Source: Nitrospira sp. (GTDB lineage: Bacteria; Nitrospirota; Nitrospiria; Nitrospirales; Nitrospiraceae). From it: a stretch of DNA of 63,090 bases. Positions within the stretch are counted from its first letter, which is position 1; every line of letters starts with the position of its first letter. The notes under the pieces were generated by a model, which saw nothing but the letters and a program-made list of their open reading frames with translations, was not told the DNA's origin and searched no databases. Of the stretch, positions 42,631 to 51,858 are shown piece by piece. The position numbers and the translations under genes were made by a program. The stretch is taken from contig JAEURV010000019.1 of assembly GCA_016788465.1 (NCBI GenBank), positions 1-63,090 of the forward strand, read 5' to 3'.

Positions 42631-45372
42631 TCAACTGCCTCCCTCGGCAACCGGAGTCACCGTCAAATGCGTATCGAACAGGCTCAGGATATGGCGACTG
42701 TCACAGACCACGATCGGGTCAAGAATCGTCAGCGACGGCAATTCGATGGCCGCCGGATCATCCGTATCCATAAGTGCCGTGAAACCAACTGCCCGAGCCC
42801 AGAGCACACCCTCGACATTCTGCACGGTCCCTTCGATTGACGACGCATATTCGTGCCCGCCGAAACGTCTGCGCCCGAGGCTGAAGAGTCCGGTCTGATC
42901 TTCCTCCGAAGTGGCTTTCCCACGATTGACCCCCAATGCACGGCGGATCAACGGTTCGACGAGATCGGCGCGATAGGTCGGTTTGAGCGCATAGCGAACG
43001 GCAGCCGTCACGTACATCCGCTTGCCTAAGACGACATCGATCGCGTGACGCGCGGCTCCGCGCTGACCGTTGTAGGCGCTCAGCGTTGCGCGCACGTCGG
43101 CAATTTCGGCACTGCGTCCGGTTTCCATCAAAACCGTGACAGCCACAGCCGGTATATGATCGGCTACCTGCCACGCAGCGGACGCGGACGCGACTCCTGG
43201 AATGGCTGCCGCTTCGGATTCCACATCCTTGATGCTGACAATACGCCCCAGGCTCTGCACTTTGCCGGGTGCCGCTCGACGAGCATGTTCTCCCGATTCC
43301 GATGATGATCCACCGGTGGCGACCATGGGCATCCCGACCTTGTCCAGATTTTTGACCTTGGCCGACGCCTGGACTTTCGTATCCGCCTTAAGCGGGCCGT
43401 AGGCTCCGCTGCCGGTGCGGAACACCGCGGTGACATTATTCACGCCACTGGGCAGCCTTGCCCCGGCTTTGCCGTCTCCAAATTGCACCCAACTGTTGCC
43501 TTCGGCGTCTTCACGGACGATATAGATTTCCTCATCTTTGCCATATCCCCAAAGGCTGTCCGCTCGCGTCCACTCGCGTCCATTCACGCAGATTGCAAGT
43601 TCCGGCGTTTCGGCAGGCGTGTTGCCCGGTACGAGGTGATAGGTCAGCGGAGCTTTGGGGAGTTTGAAGTTCTGGAATGTCACCGTCTCATCACCACTGC
43701 CGATCGGCACTTCGGGAAGCGTTTTACCCTCATTCGCGTCAACGAGGTTGCCGTACACCGTGACAAGCGGCTTGGTATTCGGGAAGTCGGCATACCGGAC
43801 GGATTCCGAGAGTGTTACGGCATGCAACTGCGGAATCGCCTCAGTACCGGTCGCTGAAGTCGACTCGATGTCGGTCACGGTGACTACCTGAGGCTCCGCA
43901 CCTGGATTGCCAAGCATGATCCGGCGATCTTTTAGTGTGTCCGTCTGTTCAGACGTGCCATAGAAATAGAGGGTGTTGCCGGATGGCAGGATCGTTTCTT
44001 GCTTGGCGCGTACGAAACTGAGGAGCGGGCTCGTGACTTCATGGAAAAGTGCGTCGGCAATCTGCATCATCGCATTCGTCCCAACCGAACTCCCGAGTTC
44101 ATCGTTGAGTCTTAGTTGGCTCACGGTCCCGCTGATTCCACCCCAGGTCATAGTCACGGTTCGAACATCGGTGATCATCCTGATGACCGTGCTCATCGGG
44201 AATGGTTGGCCGAGGATGTACGCCATGAATGGATACGTGAACGCCGCCTGGATGACGATTGGAACATTGTTTGGGAGATCGGTCACCTCCGAATCGATCG
44301 GAAAATCCCTATCACTGAGACTGGCACTCATGGTTGAGCCTTGGAAGGCATTGAACGGCGTATCCACAGGCCGGGCAAGCGGGACAGTTTGATACGGAAT
44401 AGTCGATGACGTGGATGTGGTCCCTCCACTTACCGTGGCGGTGGATGTGACCGCCGCTGTCTTATTCACGATCTGCGATGGGCTGTTGTATCCGAAATGG
44501 TGAAAGGTCCGTCCGATACGGTAGCCCGATAGACTGCCGATATTTGAGGTGCGACTCAGCCTCCCCTTGATTTTGTAGTAGGTGCGCCCGTGTTCTTCTC
44601 GAATCGAGTCGATGAACATCACCTCGGCATTGGCCAAAGGGAAAGACCCTGGGAAATAGGCCGCCGGCGTTTCCCCGACGATCAGCCGATCGCCAACTTT
44701 CAGATCCGTCCGGGCTACGAGCTGCTCTGGATACGCAATGTAGAACTCGGTTGTCGTTGGCGTGATGTCCCCATCTTCGAGCGGCTTGTACAGATGAAAC
44801 CGGCTCAACCATGGATAGGCTGTGATTTCTTGGGTCGTTTCGAAGTCAACAGGTTTCGGCAGTGCTTCGAGTGTGGCTTTCAGTGGAAACCCAACCGGGA
44901 TCACGACAGGATCATTTTTTTTTAGCTCGAAGGCGAACACCGCCTTCCCACCCACGGCGGGCGAAAGCCGGTAGCCCAATAGCCGGACAAGCGCACCAAC
45001 ACTCTCCTGCCATTGCGCCGTTCGGAGAAATGCCTCATTGGCATACGTCTCTTGATAGAAGGTCAGGATATCCCCAAGGATCGATGCACCTTCGAGGAGC
45101 GCCACGGCAGGATCGTCAGGCGCGCGATGGGTCCATGTTTGGAGATTCAGAGTCTTGTCGATCTGGTGAAAGAGGAATTCGCGAATCGCTTCATAGGTCC
45201 CGATCCGGTAATTGAACCGGGAGAGCGATGGACGGTTGTCTTGACTGACGAGTCCTGCACCTGGGCGGCAGCACGGGCATTCCGCTTCTTGCCCACTCGG
45301 CAGCTCTGTTCCAGGCCGACGCGGGAACCGCAGAGGAACCGTGCAATCATTCGCGCAATCGCGGTCGCTCAC
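42631..45372 (-). CDS. Baseplate assembly protein J-like
   Basis: The protein has 913 aa. The N-terminus includes a Cys-rich segment (CPCCRPGAG) and then FNYRIGTYEAIREFLFHQID, seen in putative baseplate assembly proteins of eCIS loci. The C-terminal third has the gpJ-like pattern RIVSIKDVESEAAAIPGVAS. It is the second of two large gpJ-like proteins, in a position like Afp12. Its start overlaps the previous stop by 4 bp (ATGA). It should form part of the wedge around the spike. Confidence 0.82.
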   Translation of the reverse strand: MSDRDCANDCTVPLRFPRRPGTELPSGQEAECPCCRPGAGLVSQDNRPSLSRFNYRIGTYEAIREFLFHQIDKTLNLQTWTHRAPDDPAVALLEGASILGDILTFYQETYANEAFLRTAQWQESVGALVRLLGYRLSPAVGGKAVFAFELKKNDPVVIPVGFPLKATLEALPKPVDFETTQEITAYPWLSRFHLYKPLEDGDITPTTTEFYIAYPEQLVARTDLKVGDRLIVGETPAAYFPGSFPLANAEVMFIDSIREEHGRTYYKIKGRLSRTSNIGSLSGYRIGRTFHHFGYNSPSQIVNKTAAVTSTATVSGGTTSTSSTIPYQTVPLARPVDTPFNAFQGSTMSASLSDRDFPIDSEVTDLPNNVPIVIQAAFTYPFMAYILGQPFPMSTVIRMITDVRTVTMTWGGISGTVSQLRLNDELGSSVGTNAMMQIADALFHEVTSPLLSFVRAKQETILPSGNTLYFYGTSEQTDTLKDRRIMLGNPGAEPQVVTVTDIESTSATGTEAIPQLHAVTLSESVRYADFPNTKPLVTVYGNLVDANEGKTLPEVPIGSGDETVTFQNFKLPKAPLTYHLVPGNTPAETPELAICVNGREWTRADSLWGYGKDEEIYIVREDAEGNSWVQFGDGKAGARLPSGVNNVTAVFRTGSGAYGPLKADTKVQASAKVKNLDKVGMPMVATGGSSSESGEHARRAAPGKVQSLGRIVSIKDVESEAAAIPGVASASAAWQVADHIPAVAVTVLMETGRSAEIADVRATLSAYNGQRGAARHAIDVVLGKRMYVTAAVRYALKPTYRADLVEPLIRRALGVNRGKATSEEDQTGLFSLGRRRFGGHEYASSIEGTVQNVEGVLWARAVGFTALMDTDDPAAIELPSLTILDPIVVCDSRHILSLFDTHLTVTPVAEGGS

Positions 45373-48029
45373 TGCCTGCCTCCCTTGACCTCGAACCGGA
45401 TAAACCCTTGCTCCAGGTGATCGGGGTTTCCCATCACCTGTATGATCTCGTTATAGTTGACCTGGGTCAGGGCGTCTGTCGCGGCAACGGGGGAATTCCA
45501 TCGCTTGATCGACACGCTGATGGTGTTTTCAGCTGGTGGCGCGCCGGTTTTTTGTGCAACAACATGCTCAACTCCTTGAACCCTCATGGCACGCCCGATG
45601 ATCTGGCTCGCATAGAGCGGCTGCCCGAACGTCCATTCATCGGGATGGAAAAACCCTTTGCGTCCATCGGGAGTCCATCCGGCAGAGAATTCCTGTTCAA
45701 GCACAAACTGAAGATCCTCCGGCCACACATCCGGTTTTGCACACAGCACGACGTTGATCTCCAGCGGAACGAACTCTGGCGGGCGTATCTCAAGGTCTTC
45801 ACCGATCAGCCTGACGGCGTTCAGATAATCCGCCACGGTCCTTCGGAGTGCATACGAAAGCTCGGTGGTCCCGACGGGATCGATCGTGACCCGCACGGTA
45901 CGCCAGCTTCCCGTCCACGCATAGCGGGCTGCGGCACGGGACACTCCTTCGATTTCTTCGGCCCGCGAGACATAGTCGGCCAGCGTGACCGCGCGAAGTT
46001 GACGTTGGCTATAGGCTTCAGGAACGCGCCGGATGATTTCGGCGACTGGTTCCCTCTCACACCCGTTCACCACATCGAACGGATTCCAACATGCGCGAAG
46101 AACGAACGGAAACGGCGGAACGACGTTGAGACTGTCTTCCGAAACACTCACGATCGTATCGGCACCGACGTTGCCATCGAGCGGCATTCCGTACTGATAA
46201 ATACAGGTCACCAAAGCCCCATCGGGCAACTCCCTGCCATTCGTGCCGTTTCCAAAACGGATCACGCTGTGACGATGCTCATCGGTTTCGACCACAAAGT
46301 GATCACCGTTCTCGGAAGAATCATCGCTATGGATCAGGTTCGGGACCTCGTCCCATGGGTCGCCGGGGGGCGTCACTGTCACCGCCAGCGTTGATGCCGG
46401 TGGCACATCACCGCCGAGTCTTGTCTGTTTATAGGCAAGCGGAACTCCCGGGAGGCGGCAGAGCGTGCCCCAACGCGTGCGCTCATAATGAAACTGGAGC
46501 GGTTTATTGGGGTCGCTGATGTCCAGCAACTGTCCCTCATCTTTAAAAATCGTCCGCCCCTCACGTCCATGAAACATCTCGACCACATTGCCGTGAAAGA
46601 GTGAGACGTTCTTTACCGCACCGATCGCGGTTCCAGGATTGTCGGCAGGACAGTCCACGGTAAAGCAATAGTCGAACTGGAGTGCATCGTTCTTTTCCCA
46701 CTGAACACGAACCATCCACTCGTTTGTAATAGGATCCTCGATCGACTCGGCTGCTTCCGGTACCAGTGAGAGAAGCTGACGTTTGGCGGGATTTCTTCCA
46801 GACGCCTTTCCGGTTTGCGGGTTCAGATGTTCCTGAATGAGCAGATGGCGGATGCGCTGGTTGCGGATCAAGTCACGGACCTCGTCGGCGGCGGCCTGCG
46901 TCGCGATCTCGATCGGTGGAGCGGGATCGGCCAGGTACAGCTTGCTGTAGAGCTTGAGATCAGCACGGGTACTGCCGGCTTTCAACCTCGTAATGGTATC
47001 GCTCCAGGTATAGAGGCCGATATGATTGAGATATTGATGGACGGTTTGCGTGCCCTCGTGACGAGAGAGAAATACCGCCGAACCCGCCGCTTCTTTCTTT
47101 TTCAGTGTGGTGTCATCGATCGTGCTTTCACCGGCCCATGCCTTGAGTCCTTGCGCGAGTTGGAACACCTTCTGTCCCGTATCGTGCCCAATTTCCAGCA
47201 CAAGCCAGGTCGAAGCTTGACTGCCTTGATGGATGTGGTAGTCCATCAGCCTGGCATGCCGCGCAAGTGAGACCCGCTTTCTGGCAGAAGCCAGGTACGC
47301 TTCATTCATCACGCGATCCTGATAGTCGCTGAGCTCATCGGCTGCGACTGAGAAGAGCTCCGCCAGTACCATATCGAGATCAGCCTCGCTGGTCGGCTCC
47401 CATCCGGGCACACGACGCGACATCGCTGTGATCATCGTCCGGCGAAATGAACCGTAGTCCTTCGCGAGATAATCGATGCCTGGTTCCGGCAAGGGCGGAC
47501 GGCCTGATTCCCACTCAGGGGCGCAGTTGTTATTGAAACACCCTGGACGAAACTTGAACCGTATCTCGGCAAAGAGCGGATCGATCACGGCGTTGGGAAT
47601 TCCGATGGTGCTGATCCCAAGTGTGTAGGTGGAGTAGTCTCCAACCGGTTTAACGACGAGGCGCAGCAGCGGTTTCGTGGGGTCAGGCTGCGTGATCGCG
47701 ACGTTGGGAGGACTTCCGGTTGAATCAACCTGCACTTGTCCGAGCGCGCTTCCTGCCCGCACTCGGATACCGCCCGAGATTGGGAAGAGCGTCTTGGCGA
47801 GATTGTTGTTGCCGGTGTATTCCAGGACAATGGCGGCCAAGACATTCAGATTGTAGAAGGAGAGCTCAAGAACGGCGGTATCCAATGCATTGTCTACTTC
47901 GACGACACGCAACAGCTTGATCCCATTCGGAGCGGTTGGTCCCGGCGAATCGGTCATCAAGCGCGCTCGCTCACGTAGCGGTTCGCTCCGAGCCGATTCC
48001 CTTAGAGGTATGGCTGCTTCTTCATACAT
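45369..48029 (-). CDS. Baseplate assembly protein J-like
   Basis: I chose the ATG at 48029, 7 nt after the gp25 stop; an upstream in-frame start at 48077 would overlap gp25 by 41 bp. The product is about 886 aa. Its middle contains IDYLAKDYGSFRRTMITAM and its C-terminal part contains RAVTLADYVSRAEEIEGVSR, typical of phage baseplate J proteins. It corresponds to Afp11 by order. It should form the wedge that connects sheath, gp25 and fibres. Confidence 0.82.
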   Translation of the reverse strand: MYEEAAIPLRESARSEPLRERARLMTDSPGPTAPNGIKLLRVVEVDNALDTAVLELSFYNLNVLAAIVLEYTGNNNLAKTLFPISGGIRVRAGSALGQVQVDSTGSPPNVAITQPDPTKPLLRLVVKPVGDYSTYTLGISTIGIPNAVIDPLFAEIRFKFRPGCFNNNCAPEWESGRPPLPEPGIDYLAKDYGSFRRTMITAMSRRVPGWEPTSEADLDMVLAELFSVAADELSDYQDRVMNEAYLASARKRVSLARHARLMDYHIHQGSQASTWLVLEIGHDTGQKVFQLAQGLKAWAGESTIDDTTLKKKEAAGSAVFLSRHEGTQTVHQYLNHIGLYTWSDTITRLKAGSTRADLKLYSKLYLADPAPPIEIATQAAADEVRDLIRNQRIRHLLIQEHLNPQTGKASGRNPAKRQLLSLVPEAAESIEDPITNEWMVRVQWEKNDALQFDYCFTVDCPADNPGTAIGAVKNVSLFHGNVVEMFHGREGRTIFKDEGQLLDISDPNKPLQFHYERTRWGTLCRLPGVPLAYKQTRLGGDVPPASTLAVTVTPPGDPWDEVPNLIHSDDSSENGDHFVVETDEHRHSVIRFGNGTNGRELPDGALVTCIYQYGMPLDGNVGADTIVSVSEDSLNVVPPFPFVLRACWNPFDVVNGCEREPVAEIIRRVPEAYSQRQLRAVTLADYVSRAEEIEGVSRAAARYAWTGSWRTVRVTIDPVGTTELSYALRRTVADYLNAVRLIGEDLEIRPPEFVPLEINVVLCAKPDVWPEDLQFVLEQEFSAGWTPDGRKGFFHPDEWTFGQPLYASQIIGRAMRVQGVEHVVAQKTGAPPAENTISVSIKRWNSPVAATDALTQVNYNEIIQVMGNPDHLEQGFIRFEVKGGRQ

Positions 48030-48036
48030 ACGCCGC

Positions 48037-48417
48037 TCAGCCTCCCTCGCGCTTGAAACGCAGCACACGCGTATCATCCGTCCCCGCTAGCCGGTACCTG
48101 ATGTCGACCGAAATTGTCGAATTCTGTACCTCGACCTGAATGTATTCCAGAGTCACGCGATGCCCTAACCACCGATTGATCGCTTGTGTGATCTGCGCCT
48201 TGGCCATGGCCGCCGTCGCATCGTCAGCCGCCTCGAACACTAACCGTCTGACGCCGCCACCGAAATCGACTACGAACGGCCGTTCTCCGTGATTGGTCAA
48301 CACAAGTTGGACGATCTCGTCACGGACATGCTCTTCGAGCGAATGAACAGTGGCCATCCGTCCATCGGTCCCGACGCGAAAAGGAAATGACAGATGTGCC
48401 CCGTTGACCGGCTTCAT
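48037..48417 (-). CDS. gp25/GpW-like baseplate wedge protein
   Basis: The protein has 126 aa, a normal length for gp25-like lysozyme-fold wedge proteins. It has HLSFPFRVGTDGRMATV near the start and GERPFVVDFGGGVRRLVFE in the middle. In contractile tails this protein anchors the sheath to the baseplate. It is the equivalent of Afp9. It is packed between the PAAR-like and J-like genes with gaps of a few bases. Confidence 0.88.
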   Translation of the reverse strand: MKPVNGAHLSFPFRVGTDGRMATVHSLEEHVRDEIVQLVLTNHGERPFVVDFGGGVRRLVFEAADDATAAMAKAQITQAINRWLGHRVTLEYIQVEVQNSTISVDIRYRLAGTDDTRVLRFKREGG

Positions 48418-48420
48418 GCT

Positions 48421-48756
48421 TTACGTCGCCTTCGCCTTGGCCTGTGTCTGAACAATAATTGCCAAGCCCTGAACAGCCCCTTCGGCACTGATACACCTGC
48501 CGATGCTCGACTGAGTCAGCACTCCGATTCCATTGCTCTTGCACATCGTCGCACCCATCGTCCATTCGATTCGAATACATGGCTGCGGCTTGCCCGACGG
48601 CAGGGTGAACGGGCACCCCGCGACCGAATGAATATCCGTTTCGAGCAGTGCGGGCGCGCCATCGACCTTGCTCATCGTATTAGCCGTGGTGAGCACTGCT
48701 GTACCACCATGCGTACACATGACTTGGCTCATGGTCGTGAGAAGGTACCCGGGCAT
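48421..48756 (-). CDS. PAAR-like spike tip protein
   Basis: The protein has 111 aa and starts MPGYLLTTMSQVMCTHGG, with several Cys and His (CTHGG, GCPF, PCIRIEW, MCKSNG) that could bind a metal ion as in PAAR-repeat tips or DUF4280 proteins. Its place right after the gpV spike gene matches Afp10-like proteins. It should cap and sharpen the spike and may help to carry effectors. Confidence 0.78.
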   Translation of the reverse strand: MPGYLLTTMSQVMCTHGGTAVLTTANTMSKVDGAPALLETDIHSVAGCPFTLPSGKPQPCIRIEWTMGATMCKSNGIGVLTQSSIGRCISAEGAVQGLAIIVQTQAKAKAT

Positions 48757-48759
48757 ATG

Positions 48760-49407
48760 CTATGCGCCTATCTTCATGGCTCCATTCCCGATATCCACGC
48801 CGCCCGACGTCAGCTTGACGGAGCCCATGGTGCTCGCCTGGATGGTGATCTGTGTCGATTCGATCTTTATCTGTGGCGACATCGGCGAACTCCCCACTTG
48901 AAGTGTAATCTCGTTGGAGGTCAACGTGACGCTGGAATCACCGATCTTGAGGATAACGTCGGTGTCGCTCATGGTGAGTTCCGCCCCATCCGCATGAAGC
49001 AGCTTCACCTCATTGGCATCGTCGTCGAGCAACAGCTTATGACCTTTGGTCGTGATGAAACTTCGGATCAACTTGCCTTTTGGCTCAGGCATCTCACCAG
49101 ACGCCCACCAAAATCCCGTCCAGATCGGAAGTGATGCGCGGCCTGCCTCGAATTCAACCCAGACGCCGTCGCCTTCTTCCGGGACGGCAACAAATCCATG
49201 CTTGCTCCCGGCAAACGGGCTGCAGGGCCGGACGTGTTCGAGCACGTGGTCGGCGCCAAACACATCGGGGACTTTGACCGCGATCATTCCAAGATTGTCA
49301 CCGTCTTCGACCGATTCCACGATTCCTCGGTACTTTCCGAACAAATGCTCGTTCCGCCATTCGGAAAGATCGACCAATTGATCTTCAAACTCGAGCGGGT
49401 CCATCAA
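48760..49407 (-). CDS. Spike protein, gpV/VgrG C-terminal half
   Basis: The protein has 215 aa: an OB-fold baseplate V domain (EDGDNLGMIAVKVPDVFG, VWVEFEAGRASLPIWTGFW), followed by a short beta-helix tail with repeated short strands (VILKIGDSSVTLTSNEITLQ). Together with the gpD-like protein it makes a split VgrG spike. Its start overlaps the gpD stop by 4 bp, so the two are translated together. Confidence 0.88.
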   Translation of the reverse strand: MMDPLEFEDQLVDLSEWRNEHLFGKYRGIVESVEDGDNLGMIAVKVPDVFGADHVLEHVRPCSPFAGSKHGFVAVPEEGDGVWVEFEAGRASLPIWTGFWWASGEMPEPKGKLIRSFITTKGHKLLLDDDANEVKLLHADGAELTMSDTDVILKIGDSSVTLTSNEITLQVGSSPMSPQIKIESTQITIQASTMGSVKLTSGGVDIGNGAMKIGA

Positions 49408-50579
49408 AAGATATCCGCTTGAATGTTAAAACTTACGGCGGCCGCACCCATTGCCACGGCAGCTGCCGGCGACAACGCATTCGCCGAAGTTTCCGGCGTC
49501 ACGGCGTTTCCACGCAAAGAAAAACTTTGCGTATATTCTGATATCCCAAGCGTATGCGTAACCTTGAAGATCACATACTTCGCGCTGTAGCGGCTGTTAG
49601 AAACATTGGCGCGGATCATCCGGTATGGCAAGAGTATCCCCCGGAAGCACTGCGGTAGGACCGTCCCTTCGGCGCGGATGGTATAGCTTGATTGTCGCGC
49701 CAGACCCTCCGCCGCTTCAGACGGACTCAGGTGGTCACCGATTCCATGCGGAAGTCGCCTGGTCCGTATCTCGGAGCTTTCGGCAGCCGTTGCGGTTTCA
49801 CCTTCAGACACGGCGGTGTCCGAAGAACGTGCACTCCCGGTTGAGACACTCTTGTCGTCCATACTCAACCAGGCACCTTCATACAGAGCCGCGCTGTTCG
49901 ATACCCGCTGAACATGAAATCCATCGATGTTCCTGCCGGGCCCTGTCAGCACCAGAATGGGCAGCGACGGATCAGGGGTCTCCGGCAACTTCTTAAAAAA
50001 GCAATCGCTCGTACCAGGCACGCTTCCCGGCACCACATACGCATAAAACTCTGCATGTCGCTGCATCAGCGATCGGAGGAGCTGCATCGGCGTGCCATGT
50101 CGCTGTACAACGGCGTTGGGATCTGTCGCCGCACCGGTCTCATCCACTTCAACTGTTCCGCCGAGCGCGGCATCGGTCAGGAGCGACCGCGCGATGTCGC
50201 TATCCGACTGTCCCGGTGGAAAATCCTCCGAACCGGCCTCTCGGTGGAGCAAGGTCGTATCGTCGTGGACAGTCAGAGTTAACGTGCTGGCGCCAGGTTC
50301 AGCACTCATCCCGGGATCCTGGTCGACAATGCGGCCATCGATGAGCGGCACAAAATCGCCTTCCCCGACCCGCGCCTCGACACGTACGCGTGCAAGTTCA
50401 GCGTATTCAGGATTATTCTCACCATCCCAAGAACCGTCCTCGGCGATGCAAATCGGGATGGTGATCCTCGCCTGCCAGGCACGACCGATTTCCTGCTCCA
50501 CCACGATCTCTTCGATCGCATTGAGCTGCTCCTGGCTGGCTGGAACATTGCCATAGTAAACCTTGAATTCTTTGACCAT
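49404..50579 (-). CDS. Spike hub protein, gpD/VgrG N-terminal half
   Basis: This is a 391-aa protein of the phage late control D type. It opens with FKVYYGNVPASQEQLNAIEE and includes VEARVGEGDFVPLIDGRIVD and an SDSDIARSLLTDAAL-like hub segment (residues 125-140). It forms the hub that carries the OB-fold spike encoded next. Equivalent to the N-terminal part of Afp8. The gene follows the LysM-like gene by 3 bp. Confidence 0.85.
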   Translation of the reverse strand: MVKEFKVYYGNVPASQEQLNAIEEIVVEQEIGRAWQARITIPICIAEDGSWDGENNPEYAELARVRVEARVGEGDFVPLIDGRIVDQDPGMSAEPGASTLTLTVHDDTTLLHREAGSEDFPPGQSDSDIARSLLTDAALGGTVEVDETGAATDPNAVVQRHGTPMQLLRSLMQRHAEFYAYVVPGSVPGTSDCFFKKLPETPDPSLPILVLTGPGRNIDGFHVQRVSNSAALYEGAWLSMDDKSVSTGSARSSDTAVSEGETATAAESSEIRTRRLPHGIGDHLSPSEAAEGLARQSSYTIRAEGTVLPQCFRGILLPYRMIRANVSNSRYSAKYVIFKVTHTLGISEYTQSFSLRGNAVTPETSANALSPAAAVAMGAAAVSFNIQADIF

Positions 50580-50582
50580 AGA

Positions 50583-50885
50583 TCAGCTTTCCGGAACGAA
50601 TATGAATCGCGTTTCTTCCCGTACGAGCGGATTTTCATTCCGTTCGCGTTCAACCAATCGGTTAGCCTCGAGCTCGGAGTTGGCATCCGCCACGTGCCAA
50701 AACTTTGTTCCGTCTTTGTATCGGCGGTGAGCCATCATATCGAGCCGATCGGTTCCCTTTGTCTCGGTAAATTTTCCTGGCACATACGGCGGCCGGCGCA
50801 ATTTTACGGCAAGAACTTTAACCCCTTGTGCCGTTTCCACCTCGACAGTGACGCCTTTGATATACCTCGAATTTTCATCAAACAT
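50583..50885 (-). CDS. LysM/gpX-like tube-baseplate adaptor
   Basis: The protein has 100 aa. DRLDMMAHRRYKDGTKFWHVADAN is split here only by my shortening: residues 43-62 (RLDMMAHRRYKDGTKFWHVA) match the LysM-like gpX motif, with a C-terminal hydrophobic end. In Afp7 a tube-adaptor domain and a LysM domain are fused; here they are two genes in a row. It should sit between tube and hub. Confidence 0.78.
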   Translation of the reverse strand: MFDENSRYIKGVTVEVETAQGVKVLAVKLRRPPYVPGKFTETKGTDRLDMMAHRRYKDGTKFWHVADANSELEANRLVERERNENPLVREETRFIFVPES

Positions 50886-50900
50886 GCGTTCCCCCCCCGG

Positions 50901-51572
50901 CTAGAACGGTATCAATTCCACTATTTGATCCGCGGTATTCGCCAAATTCGCCATCGCCTGCGCATCCTTCGCCATATTGGTATAGAGCATGGCGCCCTTC
51001 GCGACTTCGTCGTCGGAACAGCGATCATTGGCATTGACCGCCAGCGTGATGGACACCTCGGCCTGAACAGGATTGAGAAGAAAATCGTACTGCTGTTCGG
51101 TAATGCTCATGGATTCGATGATCACGGGCAATACCCTGTAGACTCCCCAGATAAAAAGGATTCGTGGATATTTTTCGCGTGGAATCGGCTGACGCGGGGC
51201 GCCGCCTCCACCGCCTCCGAGCGCTCCCGCCGCTCCTCCAAGTGCCGCGCCAATCGCCGCAAGCAGATCGTTGGACGGATAGACCATCTTTTCCAAGGCA
51301 GCCAGCCGCGTACCCACGCCAAACAGGCGTGCCAAGGCCTTGTTCTCGCCGAACTCATCAGCGGCGCTAAAACTGGCCTTCAAGGTGATCCGTTCAATCG
51401 ACGGCTCTCCAGCCTGCGTCGTCTCACGCGCCGTAGCTGATGCGGGGTGAGAAGGAATCTGCACAGTTCTGGTGAGGGTTTCAGGATTGAACTGAAAGAT
51501 GACGACATTCGGGATCGGGCCCATAAAATCAGACCCATATTCAATCAGCGCTCCGCGCATCAGGAAGCCCAT
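50901..51572 (-). CDS. CIS tube-adaptor protein (Afp7 N-terminal-like)
   Basis: The start at 51572 is chosen because it follows the previous stop by 4 bp; a start at 51632 would overlap that gene. The protein is about 223 aa. IPNVVIFQFNPETLTRTVQI is the typical motif of eCIS/phage tube-adaptor proteins, and a Gly-rich stretch (GAALGGAAGALGGGGGG) sits near residue 125. It should connect the inner tube to the spike hub together with the next gene product. Confidence 0.82.
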   Translation of the reverse strand: MGFLMRGALIEYGSDFMGPIPNVVIFQFNPETLTRTVQIPSHPASATARETTQAGEPSIERITLKASFSAADEFGENKALARLFGVGTRLAALEKMVYPSNDLLAAIGAALGGAAGALGGGGGGAPRQPIPREKYPRILFIWGVYRVLPVIIESMSITEQQYDFLLNPVQAEVSITLAVNANDRCSDDEVAKGAMLYTNMAKDAQAMANLANTADQIVELIPF

Positions 51573-51576
51573 AGAA

Positions 51577-51855
51577 TTACCGTTTGCCTCCATCGAGAAC
51601 CTGCATGACGCTTGAGGTAACTTGCTTTCCAACCTGTGTCGGGATCACACCCGGATTCCCACCCATGCTGACCTTCCCAGAAGACAGACGATCGATCCTG
51701 ATCATTCCTGAATGTCCCTGACTTGCTGCAGCCACATGTTTTACAATTTCCTGCCCGATATCCGAGGCAAACCTCTTCGGATCACCCATCAGGCGGCGTG
51801 CGCTTGAGGGAAGCCGCACATGTACGTTGGAAATATGAATCTTTTGCCTGTTCAT
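51577..51855 (-). CDS. Small eCIS-cluster protein of unknown role
   Basis: This is a 92-aa basic protein lying 3 bp after the AAA+ ATPase gene and 4 bp before the tube-adaptor gene. The sequence has IHISNVHVRLPSSARRLM then DPKRFASDIGQEIVKHVA. No domain is recognised. Its tight packing shows that it belongs to the operon; an assembly helper or minor structural part is likely. Confidence 0.7.
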   Translation of the reverse strand: MNRQKIHISNVHVRLPSSARRLMGDPKRFASDIGQEIVKHVAAASQGHSGMIRIDRLSSGKVSMGGNPGVIPTQVGKQVTSSVMQVLDGGKR

Positions 51856-51858
51856 GGG